Source: Caproiciproducens galactitolivorans | GTDB taxonomy: Bacteria > Bacillota > Clostridia > Oscillospirales > Acutalibacteraceae | Direction of reading: 5' to 3' | NCBI RefSeq assembly: GCF_026672255.1 | Contig: NZ_JAPOHA010000010.1 | Coordinates: 1-64,000, forward strand | Length of the DNA: 64,000 nt | Shown here: piece by piece, positions 17,155 to 24,463 of the stretch | How the letters are laid out: each line of letters starts with the position of its first letter | Numbering within the stretch: the stretch's first letter is position 1 | Made by a program: the position numbers and the translations under genes | The notes under the pieces: model-generated | Told to the model about the DNA's origin: nothing | Database searches by the model: none | The model's input: the letters and a program-made list of their open reading frames with translations, nothing else

Positions 17155-18801
17155 TTAGCTCAGGGAAGCATATTTGAATTCAATCGGCGCGCCGAACGGA
17201 TGGGTGACTAAATTTTTTACATTTGATTTTGTCAGGTAGGCGGAACCCCTGTAGTAAAGCGGGGATACAACCGCGTCGTCGGCAACCAGCGTCTTTTCGG
17301 CCGTGAGCATGTCCTGCAGGCGCTTTTCGTCGTCGGTCTGCTTCTTTGCGTCGGCAATCAGGCCGTTATAGGTGCCGCTCTTGTAGCTGCCGCGGTACGG
17401 TGTGCCGTTTGTCCAAAGGTCCATATAGGTCATCGCGTCGTCGTAGTCCGCGCCCCATGCAGTAATCGCCATCTGGAACTTGTTGTCGTCCATCAACTGG
17501 TTTCTTGCCTTCTTGGTTTTGGAATCAATCTTCACATCGATGCCGAGATTCTTCTTGAATTCGCTCTGCAGATAGGTTGCAACGGTCTTTGTTACGGAGT
17601 CGTCTTCGGTCAGAAGGCTGATCGTCGGCGTGCCGCCGAGCTCTTTTACGCCCTTCTCCCAGTATTCCTTTGCTTTCGAAGCGTTGAAGGAATCGATTTC
17701 GCCGTTGATTTCACGGAAGGTCTGCTTGCCGTTGCCGTACATGTAATTCGGAATCAGGCCGGTCGCCGGTGCGGAGCCGTCGGCCAGAATCGCTTCCGCA
17801 AGCGTTTTGCGGTCTATCGCGTAGCCGAGCGCCATGCGGATATTCTTATTGGACAGCGTTTTGTCCGTTAAATTGTACTGCAGATAGGTGGTGCGGAATT
17901 CGTTGGTGGAGCTGAATTCCGGATTGGATTTCATTGCCGGAACGTCGGAGGAGGAAAGAATGACTCTGGAAAGCTCGCCGGCCTTGTACGCGTTGAGCGC
18001 CGTGGACTGTTCCTTAATAATGCGCACCTTGACGTTCGGAACCTTTACGTTCGCGGCATCCCAGTAGCTGTCGTTCTTCTTCAGCGTGCTTCCGCTCGCC
18101 GGATCGTAAGCCGTAAGGACATACGGACCGCAGTAAATCATGCTTCCCGCGTCCAGACCGTACTTGTCGCCTTTGGACTTTACAAATTCTTCATTCAGCG
18201 GGAAGAACATCGGAAGCGTGGTCAGACGGACGAAATACGGAGTCGGCTGCTTCAGCTTGACTTCCAGCGTCTTGTCGTCGACCGCTTTCACGCCGACGTC
18301 CTCCGCTTTCGCTTTGCCGGCCTGATATTCCGCGCCGTTTACGATGTAATCCGTCATGATAAAGCCATAGTTATTCGTGGCGTCCGCACTCATCTGCTTT
18401 AACCAGGAGAATGCGAAATCTTTCGCGGTAAGAGCGGTGCCATTGCTCCATTTCAGGCCGTCCCGCAGCGTGAACGTATAGGTGAGTTTGTCGTCGGAAA
18501 TCTTGCAGTCCTTCGCCAGAGCCGGTTCCGGTTCATGGCTGGCGTTCAGACGGTAAAATCCTTCGGACACGTTGTTCATGATCGTAAAGGAGTTTGTGTC
18601 GGAAGCCGCCCACTGTACCATGGTACGGATTTCATTCGTGTCATAGACCGTAATGGTATCGTTGGATTTCGTTCCGGCGTCCGCAGTCTGTGCCGTTTTG
18701 GAAGCCGCCGTGCTGCCGGTTGAGCCCGTAAAGCCACAGCCGCTTGTCGAAAGGATTGTGGCTGCCGCAAGGACCAGTGCGAGCAGTTTGCTTTTTTTCA
18801 T
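17155..18801 (-). CDS. oppA: OppA-type peptide-binding lipoprotein
   Basis: Extracytoplasmic substrate-binding protein (family 5) that delivers peptides to OppBCDF. The chosen ATG gives a short lipoprotein signal peptide, MKKSKLLALVLAAATIL followed by STSGC, in which Cys would be lipidated (the -3 position is Thr, a little off consensus). The family motif near residue 70-120 (ALAKDCKISDDKLTYTFTLR and DGLKWSNGTALTAKDFAFSW) is excellent. The upstream 15 residues of the longer frame are polar and break the signal peptide. A consensus promoter lies upstream. Peptides, including murein peptides, are the likely cargo; this is an inference. Confidence 0.95.
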   Translation of the reverse strand: MKKSKLLALVLAAATILSTSGCGFTGSTGSTAASKTAQTADAGTKSNDTITVYDTNEIRTMVQWAASDTNSFTIMNNVSEGFYRLNASHEPEPALAKDCKISDDKLTYTFTLRDGLKWSNGTALTAKDFAFSWLKQMSADATNNYGFIMTDYIVNGAEYQAGKAKAEDVGVKAVDDKTLEVKLKQPTPYFVRLTTLPMFFPLNEEFVKSKGDKYGLDAGSMIYCGPYVLTAYDPASGSTLKKNDSYWDAANVKVPNVKVRIIKEQSTALNAYKAGELSRVILSSSDVPAMKSNPEFSSTNEFRTTYLQYNLTDKTLSNKNIRMALGYAIDRKTLAEAILADGSAPATGLIPNYMYGNGKQTFREINGEIDSFNASKAKEYWEKGVKELGGTPTISLLTEDDSVTKTVATYLQSEFKKNLGIDVKIDSKTKKARNQLMDDNKFQMAITAWGADYDDAMTYMDLWTNGTPYRGSYKSGTYNGLIADAKKQTDDEKRLQDMLTAEKTLVADDAVVSPLYYRGSAYLTKSNVKNLVTHPFGAPIEFKYASLS

Positions 18802-18902
18802 ACCAAATCTCTTCTTTCTGCAAAAATTGATATCCGCTTTTTTCAACAGGAAAAACTTGCCGGGTTAGTTTGTTTTGTTTCCGAACTTACTTAGCCATTC
18901 CG

Positions 18903-18931
18903 ATATTAGCACCATCTTTTTAAATTGTCAA
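18903..18931 (-). promoter_or_regulatory. Predicted sigma-A promoter of oppABCDF
   Basis: On the minus strand TTGACA (18931-18926), 17 bases, TAATAT (18908-18903). It sits about 100 bases upstream of oppA, next to an inverted repeat (18949-18989) that ends 18 bases upstream of the -35 box. Confidence 0.8.
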
Positions 18932-18948
18932 TGTATTTACCAAGAATT

Positions 18949-18989
18949 TTTTAATTCATTTTTATAATTTTGTACAGAATGAATTAAAA
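18949..18989. promoter_or_regulatory. Inverted repeat between oppA and the ROK gene
   Basis: TTTTAATTCATT (18949-18960) is perfectly repeated in inverse as AATGAATTAAAA (18978-18989), 17 bases apart. It lies upstream of the oppA promoter, so it could be an operator for the ROK regulator or an activator site. Function is inferred. Confidence 0.55.
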
Positions 18990-18992
18990 TCA

Positions 18993-19021
18993 GAATATTG
19001 CTATTGTAAATAGAAATATTC
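18993..19021. promoter_or_regulatory. 29-bp palindrome, likely ROK operator
   Basis: GAATATTGCTATT and AATAGAAATATTC form a near-perfect 13-base palindrome around GTA. It overlaps the -35 box and spacer of the promoter reading towards the ROK regulator, the usual arrangement for self-repression. ROK repressors are known to bind AT-rich palindromes. Confidence 0.6.
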
Positions 19022-19032
19022 CATGCTATGAT
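19004..19032 (+). promoter_or_regulatory. Predicted promoter of the ROK regulator gene
   Basis: TTGTAA (19004-19009), a 17-base spacer and TATGAT (19027-19032) with an extended TGC just before it. The predicted transcription start, near 19039, lies after the first possible start codon at 19032, which supports a downstream translation start. Confidence 0.65.
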
Positions 19033-19193
19033 TGTTACAAAATGCGACAGAATTCCTGACTTTGTTCGCGGATGGAAAAACCGAGGAATTCCGCGCGGGA
19101 ATTGTGCCCCTTGGAGGAAACGCGGAAATACCGGCGGATACCGGGTATTCTGCTGCGGACGGACGCAATTTTAGCCTAAATGAACGGATCGTG

Positions 19194-20414
19194 ATGAACA
19201 TCATACACACAGTCGACCAAACCCATATCCGGTCGATCAATCAAAGGGTGATCCTTGAGCGGATTTACTGCGACGAACCGATTTCCCGGGCGGAACTGGC
19301 GCGCGAACTCTGCATCAGCAAATCCGCCATGACGGAAAACGTCTCGTCCCTGCTGGATATCGGGATTATACGGGAGGTAGGCGCGGGCGTCGCCATGTCG
19401 ACAGGCGGACGAAAGCCTATCATGCTTAAATTTAATAAAAATTACCAATATATTATTGCGATCGAGCTGAATTTCGAGGATCCGATTTTCGTGCTGGGGA
19501 ACCTGCGCGGCGAAACCCTCAATAAAATCACGGTGGCCATTTCGAATGATTCCGGCTACGAGGAAAGGCTGGAACTGGTGGTGAACGCGGCAAACCGTTT
19601 GCTTTCCACCGCGGAACTGAGTACAAAAGATCTTGCGATCATCGCGATTTCCTGCCCGGGCGTGTTCGACCCGGAAAGCCGCAACTACTACGCGGAATCC
19701 CATTTCGCCAACTGGAAGATGGGCGACCTTTCCCGGCAGCTCGAAGAACTTTTTGAAACGCAGGTTCTGGTTGTCAACGACGTAAACGCGGCGGCGGTGG
19801 GCGAATTCAACAGCGGCGCCGGAAGAGACGCCAAAAACCTTGTCTATATCAGCGGCGGCCAGGGGTTCGGCGCGGGCGTGATCATCAACGGGGAACTTTA
19901 CCTCGGCAGCACAAACCGCGCGGGCGAAATTTCCAATTCCATTCCCGCGGGGCCTTTGGGGCTGGTAAACGGGAAATTCGGAAATCTGGGGTATTCGGTC
20001 AACATCCGCGCGCTGAAGGAATACATCTGCGCAAAAGCGCCGCAGAAGACAAAGGACGCTTTTGCCGCGCTGGGGAAAAATCCGGATTCGATTGGTTTCA
20101 AGGACATTTTGTGGGTATGGCGCGGCGGCGACAAATTCCTTCGGCAGAGAGTGGAGGAAATGTCCGTGATTATCGGCGCGGCCATCTCCAATATTATCAG
20201 CCTTTTAAACTGCGATCTGGTGATTTTGGGAGGAGATTACGTTGCGTTCCAGTCCCAGATGCTCCCGACGATCAACCGCGTTGTGCGGGAAAGCGCCTTC
20301 GCGCCGGTGAATGTGGTTTCCGCAAGCCTCGAGACAAACGCGGGAATCTGCGGGCTTTTCGCACTGTCGCGCGACATCATTTTCGATAAAGTCTGCAATT
20401 ATGAACGCACATAG
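19194..20414 (+). CDS. ROK-family transcriptional regulator
   Basis: A 406-residue regulator: an N-terminal winged helix (NQRVILERIYCDEPISRAEL, then ELCISKSAMTENVSSLLDIG) followed by an actin-fold ROK domain with the nucleotide/sugar-binding motifs VNDVNAAAVGEFN, YISGGQGFGAGVI and NRAGEISN. Repressors of the NagC/XylR type start right at MN..(N)QR, so I use the ATG at 19194 although its ribosome-binding site is weak and the frame is open back to 19032. The HxxGxGxxxGG cysteines that bind zinc in many ROK proteins are not evident. It is divergent from oppA and probably controls itself and perhaps the opp genes. The ligand is unknown. Confidence 0.88.
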   Translation: MNIIHTVDQTHIRSINQRVILERIYCDEPISRAELARELCISKSAMTENVSSLLDIGIIREVGAGVAMSTGGRKPIMLKFNKNYQYIIAIELNFEDPIFVLGNLRGETLNKITVAISNDSGYEERLELVVNAANRLLSTAELSTKDLAIIAISCPGVFDPESRNYYAESHFANWKMGDLSRQLEELFETQVLVVNDVNAAAVGEFNSGAGRDAKNLVYISGGQGFGAGVIINGELYLGSTNRAGEISNSIPAGPLGLVNGKFGNLGYSVNIRALKEYICAKAPQKTKDAFAALGKNPDSIGFKDILWVWRGGDKFLRQRVEEMSVIIGAAISNIISLLNCDLVILGGDYVAFQSQMLPTINRVVRESAFAPVNVVSASLETNAGICGLFALSRDIIFDKVCNYERT

Positions 20415-20424
20415 GGCGGGCGCA

Positions 20425-20490
20425 CAGGGCGCACAGCGCCTTTTGCCGTTTCCCCCGCGCCGCGTGCGGCGCTCCTCCACGGAATGCCGA
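20425..20490 (-). repeat. Dispersed repeat, short GC-hairpin module
   Basis: Read in reverse this gives ATTCCGTGGAGGAGCGCCGC, then a GCGGCGC hairpin arm, GGGGGAAACGG and GCGCTGTGCGCC, the same module as at 288-340 and 38728-38785. It begins a few bases after the ROK stop codon. Confidence 0.8.
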
Positions 20491-20692
20491 CAGGAAACTT
20501 TCCGTTAAGGAAGAACACAAAGAATTCTCCCCTATTGCGGCGCTTGCCGCCTTCAAGCTCTTTAAAAAGGGCTTAAAGCTAAACTTTTTTTGCTCGTCAA
20601 GGTAGGGTGGGATTTTTTCGCTCCTAACCTTGACTTCACTCCCACTCTATTACGAAAACGCCGTATTTGTATTGCATATGTAAATATATGTA

Positions 20693-20721
20693 TTGATAAA
20701 TGCGTTATTATGACGTATAAT
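20693..20721 (+). promoter_or_regulatory. Predicted promoter of the relB-yoeB operon
   Basis: TTGATA (20693-20698), 17 bases, TATAAT (20716-20721). An ACATATATGT-like symmetric stretch just upstream could be an antitoxin-binding site. Confidence 0.75.
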
Positions 20722-20742
20722 AGAAGTAATGAAGGGAGTGTT

Positions 20743-21021
20743 ATGAAAATGGCAAATGTGAATGTTCGTGTTGACGATTCGCTTAAACAGGAAGCTGAGC
20801 ATATTTTTGCCGAACTTGGGCTTTCTATGTCTGCCGCTACCAATATTTTTTATAAACAGGTCGTCCGGTGCGGTGGGATTCCCTTTGATCTGAGGATAGA
20901 CCCGTTTTATTCGGCCGAAAATCAAGCGCATTTGCAAAAGGTAATCCATGACTACGAAACGGAAAAAAGCAAGCCGGTTGTAAAAACAATGAAAGAGCTT
21001 GAGAACATGGCAAATGAATAG
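20743..21021 (+). CDS. relB: RelB/DinJ-family antitoxin
   Basis: A 92-residue protein starting MKMANVNVRVDDSLKQEAE, the ribbon-helix-helix DNA-binding part typical of RelB/DinJ, then ELGLSMSAATNIFYKQVVRCGGIPF. The charged C-terminal part would wrap the toxin. The frame is open further upstream, but GGGAG before the ATG and the family start decide for 20743. It overlaps the toxin gene by eight bases. It should repress its own promoter. Confidence 0.9.
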   Translation: MKMANVNVRVDDSLKQEAEHIFAELGLSMSAATNIFYKQVVRCGGIPFDLRIDPFYSAENQAHLQKVIHDYETEKSKPVVKTMKELENMANE

Positions 21022-21283
21022 CTTGATCTTTCTACCGGAAGCATGGGACGATTATATTTACTGGCAAGAGAACGATAAAAAGACGCTTCGCAGAATAAAT
21101 CTCCTTTTGCAGGACATTTCCCGGAGTGCTTTTGTGGGAATAGGAAAACCGGAGCCGTTACAGGGCAATCTCTCCGGGTGGTGGAGTCGGCGCATTGATG
21201 ATACAAACCGCATTGTTTACCGGGTACAGGGTGATGGAAAGATTGAAATTGCTCAATGCAAAGGACATTACTCCGGTCATTAA
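21014..21283 (+). CDS. yoeB: YoeB/Txe-family mRNA interferase toxin
   Basis: An 89-residue toxin (MNSLIFLPEAWDDYIYWQEN, then KPEPLQGNLSGWWSRRIDDTNR and VYRVQGDGKIEIAQCKGHYSGH). The length, the EPLxGxLxGxWSRRIxxxxRxVYR core and the C-terminal histidine-tyrosine end are those of YoeB, which cuts mRNA at the ribosome. The ATG lies in the ATGAATAG overlap with the antitoxin stop. The core arginine and terminal histidine are present, so it looks active. Confidence 0.93.
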   Translation: MNSLIFLPEAWDDYIYWQENDKKTLRRINLLLQDISRSAFVGIGKPEPLQGNLSGWWSRRIDDTNRIVYRVQGDGKIEIAQCKGHYSGH

Positions 21284-21373
21284 ACTGGCTGCCAACGCAA
21301 AAAAATAACCGCCCCTCTCGCTGACCGCCCTCCTATACGATTTCTGACACTTGACAAGTTTTTATAATTTCAG

Positions 21374-21404
21374 CCTCTGCATTTATAATGGTGCAGAGGT
21401 TTTT
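21374..21404 (+). terminator. Rho-independent terminator after yoeB
   Basis: CCTCTGCA (21374-21381) pairs with TGCAGAGG (21392-21399), followed by TTTTTATTTT. Confidence 0.85.
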
Positions 21405-21476
21405 ATTTTATGCTATAATATTAGGATAAAACAGCCGCTCAAGCCGTTCGGCCGATCTGCGGGAAAAGGAGTAATC

Positions 21477-22589
21477 ATGATGGAAAAATCAAAGGTTTAT
21501 TTTACAGATTTCCGGGCGTCTTCGAATTGCAACCTTCTGCAGAAGCTGGAAAAACTGGTGAAGAAAGCCGGAATCGAAACGCTTCCCTTTGCGGACCGTT
21601 ACACCGCGATTAAAATCCATTTCGGCGAGCCCGGCAACCTTTCCTACCTGCGGCCGAACTTCGCGAAGGTGATCGCCGATCTGGTGCGGCGGCAGGGCGG
21701 CAAGGTTTTCCTGACGGACTGCAACACCCTGTATGTCGGAAGAAGGAAAAACGCGCTGGATCATCTGGACGCCGCCTATGAAAACGGGTATAATCCGTTT
21801 ACGACCGGCTGCCATATTCTGATTGCGGACGGCCTGAAAGGCACCGACGAAACGCTGGTGCCGATTTCCTGCGAATATGTAAAAGAGGCGAAAATCGGGC
21901 GCGCGGTGATGGATGCCGACATCTTTATTTCCCTGACTCATTTCAAAGGGCATGAAAGCACGGGAATCGGCGGCACTCTGAAGAACATCGGAATGGGATG
22001 CGGCTCCCGCGCGGGAAAAATGGAAATGCACAGCGACGGAAAGCCGAACGTGGACAAAAGCAAATGCCGCAGCTGCGGCGCCTGCCGCAAAAACTGCGCG
22101 CACGACGCGATTTCCTTCGACGAAAACCGCAAAGCGGGAATCGACCATTCCAAATGCGTCGGCTGCGGACGCTGCATCGGCGCCTGCAATTTTGACGCGG
22201 TTCACCCCGGCGAGGACTCGGCAAACGAAATTCTGAACTGCAAAATCGCGGAATACGCCTACGCGGTGGTGAAGGACCGCCCCAATTTCCACATCAGCCT
22301 CGTAATGGACGTTTCTCCGAACTGCGACTGCCACAGCGAAAACGACGCGCCGATTGTCCCGGACGTTGGCATGTTCGCTTCCTTTGACCCGGTTGCGCTG
22401 GACGTTGCCTGCGCCGACGCGGTAAACCGCCAGCCCGTTTTAAACGGAAGCTTCCTGGCGGAGCAGCCGCAGACCACCCATGACCATTTTACCGACACGC
22501 ATCCGGTTACCGACTGGCGGAGCGGAATTGACCATGCGGTGAAAATCGGGCTGGGAAACCGGGATTACGATCTTGTTGTTATAAAATAG
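21477..22589 (+). CDS. DUF362 protein with two [4Fe-4S] ferredoxin motifs
   Basis: A 370-residue cytoplasmic protein. The DUF362 part (FADRYTAIKIHFGEPGN, THFKGHESTGIGGTLKNIGMG) surrounds a bacterial ferredoxin insert at about 190-240 with CRSCGACRKNC and CVGCGRCIGAC cluster motifs. The family is common in anaerobes and annotated as an Fe-S centre protein; no reaction is established to my knowledge. AAAAGGAG precedes two adjacent ATGs (21477, 21480). An extended -10 (TGCTATAAT at 21411-21419) just after the toxin terminator suggests a separate transcript. A link to ferredoxin supply for Ech is speculation. Confidence 0.88.
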   Translation: MMEKSKVYFTDFRASSNCNLLQKLEKLVKKAGIETLPFADRYTAIKIHFGEPGNLSYLRPNFAKVIADLVRRQGGKVFLTDCNTLYVGRRKNALDHLDAAYENGYNPFTTGCHILIADGLKGTDETLVPISCEYVKEAKIGRAVMDADIFISLTHFKGHESTGIGGTLKNIGMGCGSRAGKMEMHSDGKPNVDKSKCRSCGACRKNCAHDAISFDENRKAGIDHSKCVGCGRCIGACNFDAVHPGEDSANEILNCKIAEYAYAVVKDRPNFHISLVMDVSPNCDCHSENDAPIVPDVGMFASFDPVALDVACADAVNRQPVLNGSFLAEQPQTTHDHFTDTHPVTDWRSGIDHAVKIGLGNRDYDLVVIK

Positions 22590-22609
22590 TCCTGTTTGCA
22601 TAAAAACAA

Positions 22610-22638
22610 TTGAAAATTGTTGAAAAATACGATATAAT
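22610..22638 (+). promoter_or_regulatory. Predicted promoter of the CheY-CheX operon
   Basis: TTGAAA (22610-22615), 17 bases, TATAAT (22633-22638), about 80 bases before the first gene. Confidence 0.8.
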
Positions 22639-22718
22639 GAATTTATCACCAAATTTTTCTATTTTTTATGGATATTTTTTGGCGATAACGTAGGAATAAG
22701 TACGATAGAAAAGCAGGG

Positions 22719-23585
22719 ATGATGATGAAGGAAATTAAAGTAGCCGTTATCGACGATTCTCCTTTTTCCGTGGCAATGCTGTCGAATATGCTGGAGGAAA
22801 ACGGGTTTCAGGTCGTCGGAAGCGCAAACAATTTACAGCAGGCTGTGGACATGGTCAAAGAGCAGAACCCGGACGTGGTTACAATGGACATAACCATGCC
22901 GGAAGCGGACGGAATCGAATGCACCAAGGCACTGCACAAAATCAATCCGGATCTGAAGGTCGTGATCGTCAGTTCCATGATGGACGACGAGATTATGCGC
23001 AAGGCAAAGCGAGCCAAAATTTCCGGTTATGTGCAGAAACCGGTGGACGCCGAGGAGCTGACCCTTACGATTCGGCGGATTATGGCGGACGAAGAGCTGT
23101 TCGCCGAGCTTGAAAAACTGTATTACACCGTCTTCAAGGAAGCGCTTACCGACACGTTCAATAAATTTTTCCACTCCGTCCCGGAATACCGGGACGAGGA
23201 AACCGCCAATATTGAGCAGACTTCACGCGGGATCTCCGCGGTAATCGGCATTATCGGGCGGTACGGCGGCCGCATGATTTTGGACATGTCTACGGAAACG
23301 ACGATGGCCATTGCGCGAAAGCTTTTCAAAATTGAACAGCCGACGAAAGAGCACATTATCAACGTAATCGGCGAAATTTCGAATATTATCGCGGGCAACG
23401 CCTGCTCGATGATGAACAAAAGCAATCCGCTTTTCGGACTTCGCGTTGCCCCGCCGACCATTGTATACGGCGAATCCATTAAAATCTCCAAGTCCGAACT
23501 GAACACCGTTACTTCCGTAAAGGCGGACACATCTTTTGGCGAAATTTATATGAATATTGGATTTAACAGAGGCGAGTGTGAATGA
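22719..23585 (+). CDS. Response regulator with C-terminal CheX-like phosphatase domain
   Basis: The first 120 residues form a CheY-type receiver (Asp12/13, phosphoacceptor Asp57 in VVTMDITMP, Ser85/86, Lys107 in GYVQKP). From about 155 a CheX/CheC-type domain follows, with the ExxN active pair in INVIGEISNIIAGNACSM. CheX proteins dephosphorylate CheY-P, so a receiver fused to its own phosphatase domain is a self-limiting signal protein; that is inference. Three ATGs stand in a row at the start (22719, 22722, 22725); GCAGGG suits the third best. No histidine kinase or flagellar gene lies nearby, so the partner is unknown. It overlaps the next gene by four bases. Confidence 0.9.
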   Translation: MMMKEIKVAVIDDSPFSVAMLSNMLEENGFQVVGSANNLQQAVDMVKEQNPDVVTMDITMPEADGIECTKALHKINPDLKVVIVSSMMDDEIMRKAKRAKISGYVQKPVDAEELTLTIRRIMADEELFAELEKLYYTVFKEALTDTFNKFFHSVPEYRDEETANIEQTSRGISAVIGIIGRYGGRMILDMSTETTMAIARKLFKIEQPTKEHIINVIGEISNIIAGNACSMMNKSNPLFGLRVAPPTIVYGESIKISKSELNTVTSVKADTSFGEIYMNIGFNRGECE

Positions 23586-24043
23586 GTAATAAATATGAAG
23601 AAGCCTTTTCCAATACTTTCCTGAATATCATGCCCCAGTTCGGCATTGAAGACATCGCGCTGGAAAGTCAGACGGAATGCGGAAGCAAAATCAATGCCCC
23701 GGGCGTTGTGTGCATTGTCGGCGTTACAGGGGAACTGCACGGAAACGTCATTTTTGCCATGACGGAAGCCTGCGCGAAAAGAATTGCCTCCGCCATGATG
23801 GGCGGCATGCCGATTGAGGCGTTCGATGAAATGGCGCAGAGCGCTGTTTCCGAACTGGGGAATATGCTTGCCGCAGGCGCATGCACCTATTTGGAGGTTA
23901 TGGGAATTAAGGCGGATATTTCAACACCAACCCTAATGCACGGCGACTTTGCCGTACAGGCAAGCTTTGAGCAGGTAACCTGCCTGCAAATGCGGATCAG
24001 CGATACGTTTTTCTACATATACGTTTCCCTGGAAAGGAATTAG
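23582..24043 (+). CDS. Stand-alone CheX-family phosphatase
   Basis: A 153-residue CheX-like protein: GELHGNVIFAMTEACAKRIA, then SELGNMLAAGACTYLE with the ExxN pair. It resembles the C-terminal domain of the upstream protein in layout (ExxN followed by AxxAC), so the two could arise from a duplication and may form a mixed dimer. ATGA overlap with the upstream gene shows coupling, and a terminator follows 25 bases later, so this is a two-gene operon. Confidence 0.88.
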   Translation: MSNKYEEAFSNTFLNIMPQFGIEDIALESQTECGSKINAPGVVCIVGVTGELHGNVIFAMTEACAKRIASAMMGGMPIEAFDEMAQSAVSELGNMLAAGACTYLEVMGIKADISTPTLMHGDFAVQASFEQVTCLQMRISDTFFYIYVSLERN

Positions 24044-24068
24044 CAAAAGGAATATACCGTAGGATGGA

Positions 24069-24094
24069 AGCCCCGGCGAAAGTCGGGGTTTTTT
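24069..24094 (+). terminator. Rho-independent terminator after cheX
   Basis: CCCCG and CGGGG arms around GCGAAAGT, followed by TTTTTT. Confidence 0.9.
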
Positions 24095-24130
24095 GTCGCG
24101 AAATTCTTTTTTTCCTCCGCAGGATAACAC

Positions 24131-24158
24131 TTGACAAATCCGCCTCATATTTTATAAT
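24131..24158 (+). promoter_or_regulatory. Predicted promoter of the lipase gene
   Basis: TTGACA (24131-24136), 16 bases, TATAAT (24153-24158). It implies an untranslated leader of about 300 bases. Confidence 0.7.
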
Positions 24159-24463
24159 TCGCTCATAAGATATTGGTATTTCTTACCAATACTTGTACGG
24201 CATCCTCCCTTTTTCGCCTGCATTCTGCCCCGTTCCCCCGATATTTGTCTCCAACTGCTTTTCAAAATACTTCCATGTTTTGCTTCACCCAAATTCGACA
24301 AAGATACGCATTTTCCTTCTTCTGCGATCATGATTTAAAGTGATAAAATTTCCTTTTGAAAATTATTCACAAAATGAAAAATTTAAAAGGAAATCGTTTA
24401 CTATTTATTTACGCCGCTTTTGGCGGCGTGTAATAAACTTTTGAAAGAAGGAGTTGTATTGAA
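24159..24463 (+). other. Long leader of the lipase gene with hairpins
   Basis: Three inverted repeats stand out: TTGGTA/TTACCAA (24173-24189), ATTTCCTTTT/AAAAGGAAAT (24348-24357 with 24385-24394) and ACGCCGC/GCGGCGT (24411-24429), the last about 20 bases before the ribosome-binding site. No known riboswitch class is recognised and no ORF with a good start is present. Confidence 0.5.

Larger units (their letters stand above)
18802..19193. other. Divergent regulatory region between oppA and the ROK gene
   Basis: Very AT-rich, about 390 bases, with back-to-back promoters and two inverted repeats annotated separately. The last 150 bases are the leader of the ROK gene; the frame is open there but has no good start signal. 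I see nothing else. Confidence 0.6.
20415..20742. other. Intergenic region with repeat, hairpin and toxin-antitoxin promoter
   Basis: It holds the short repeat (20425-20490), a poorly conserved A/T-rich extension, a hairpin with arms GTCAAGGT (20596-20603) and ACCTTGAC (20627-20634), and the promoter at 20693. I see no further gene. Confidence 0.6.

Noticed and set aside
19032-19193. N-terminal extension of the ROK regulator from TTG 19032
   Set aside because: It would begin inside the -10 box of its own predicted promoter, has no ribosome-binding site, and the family starts at the later MN...NQR.
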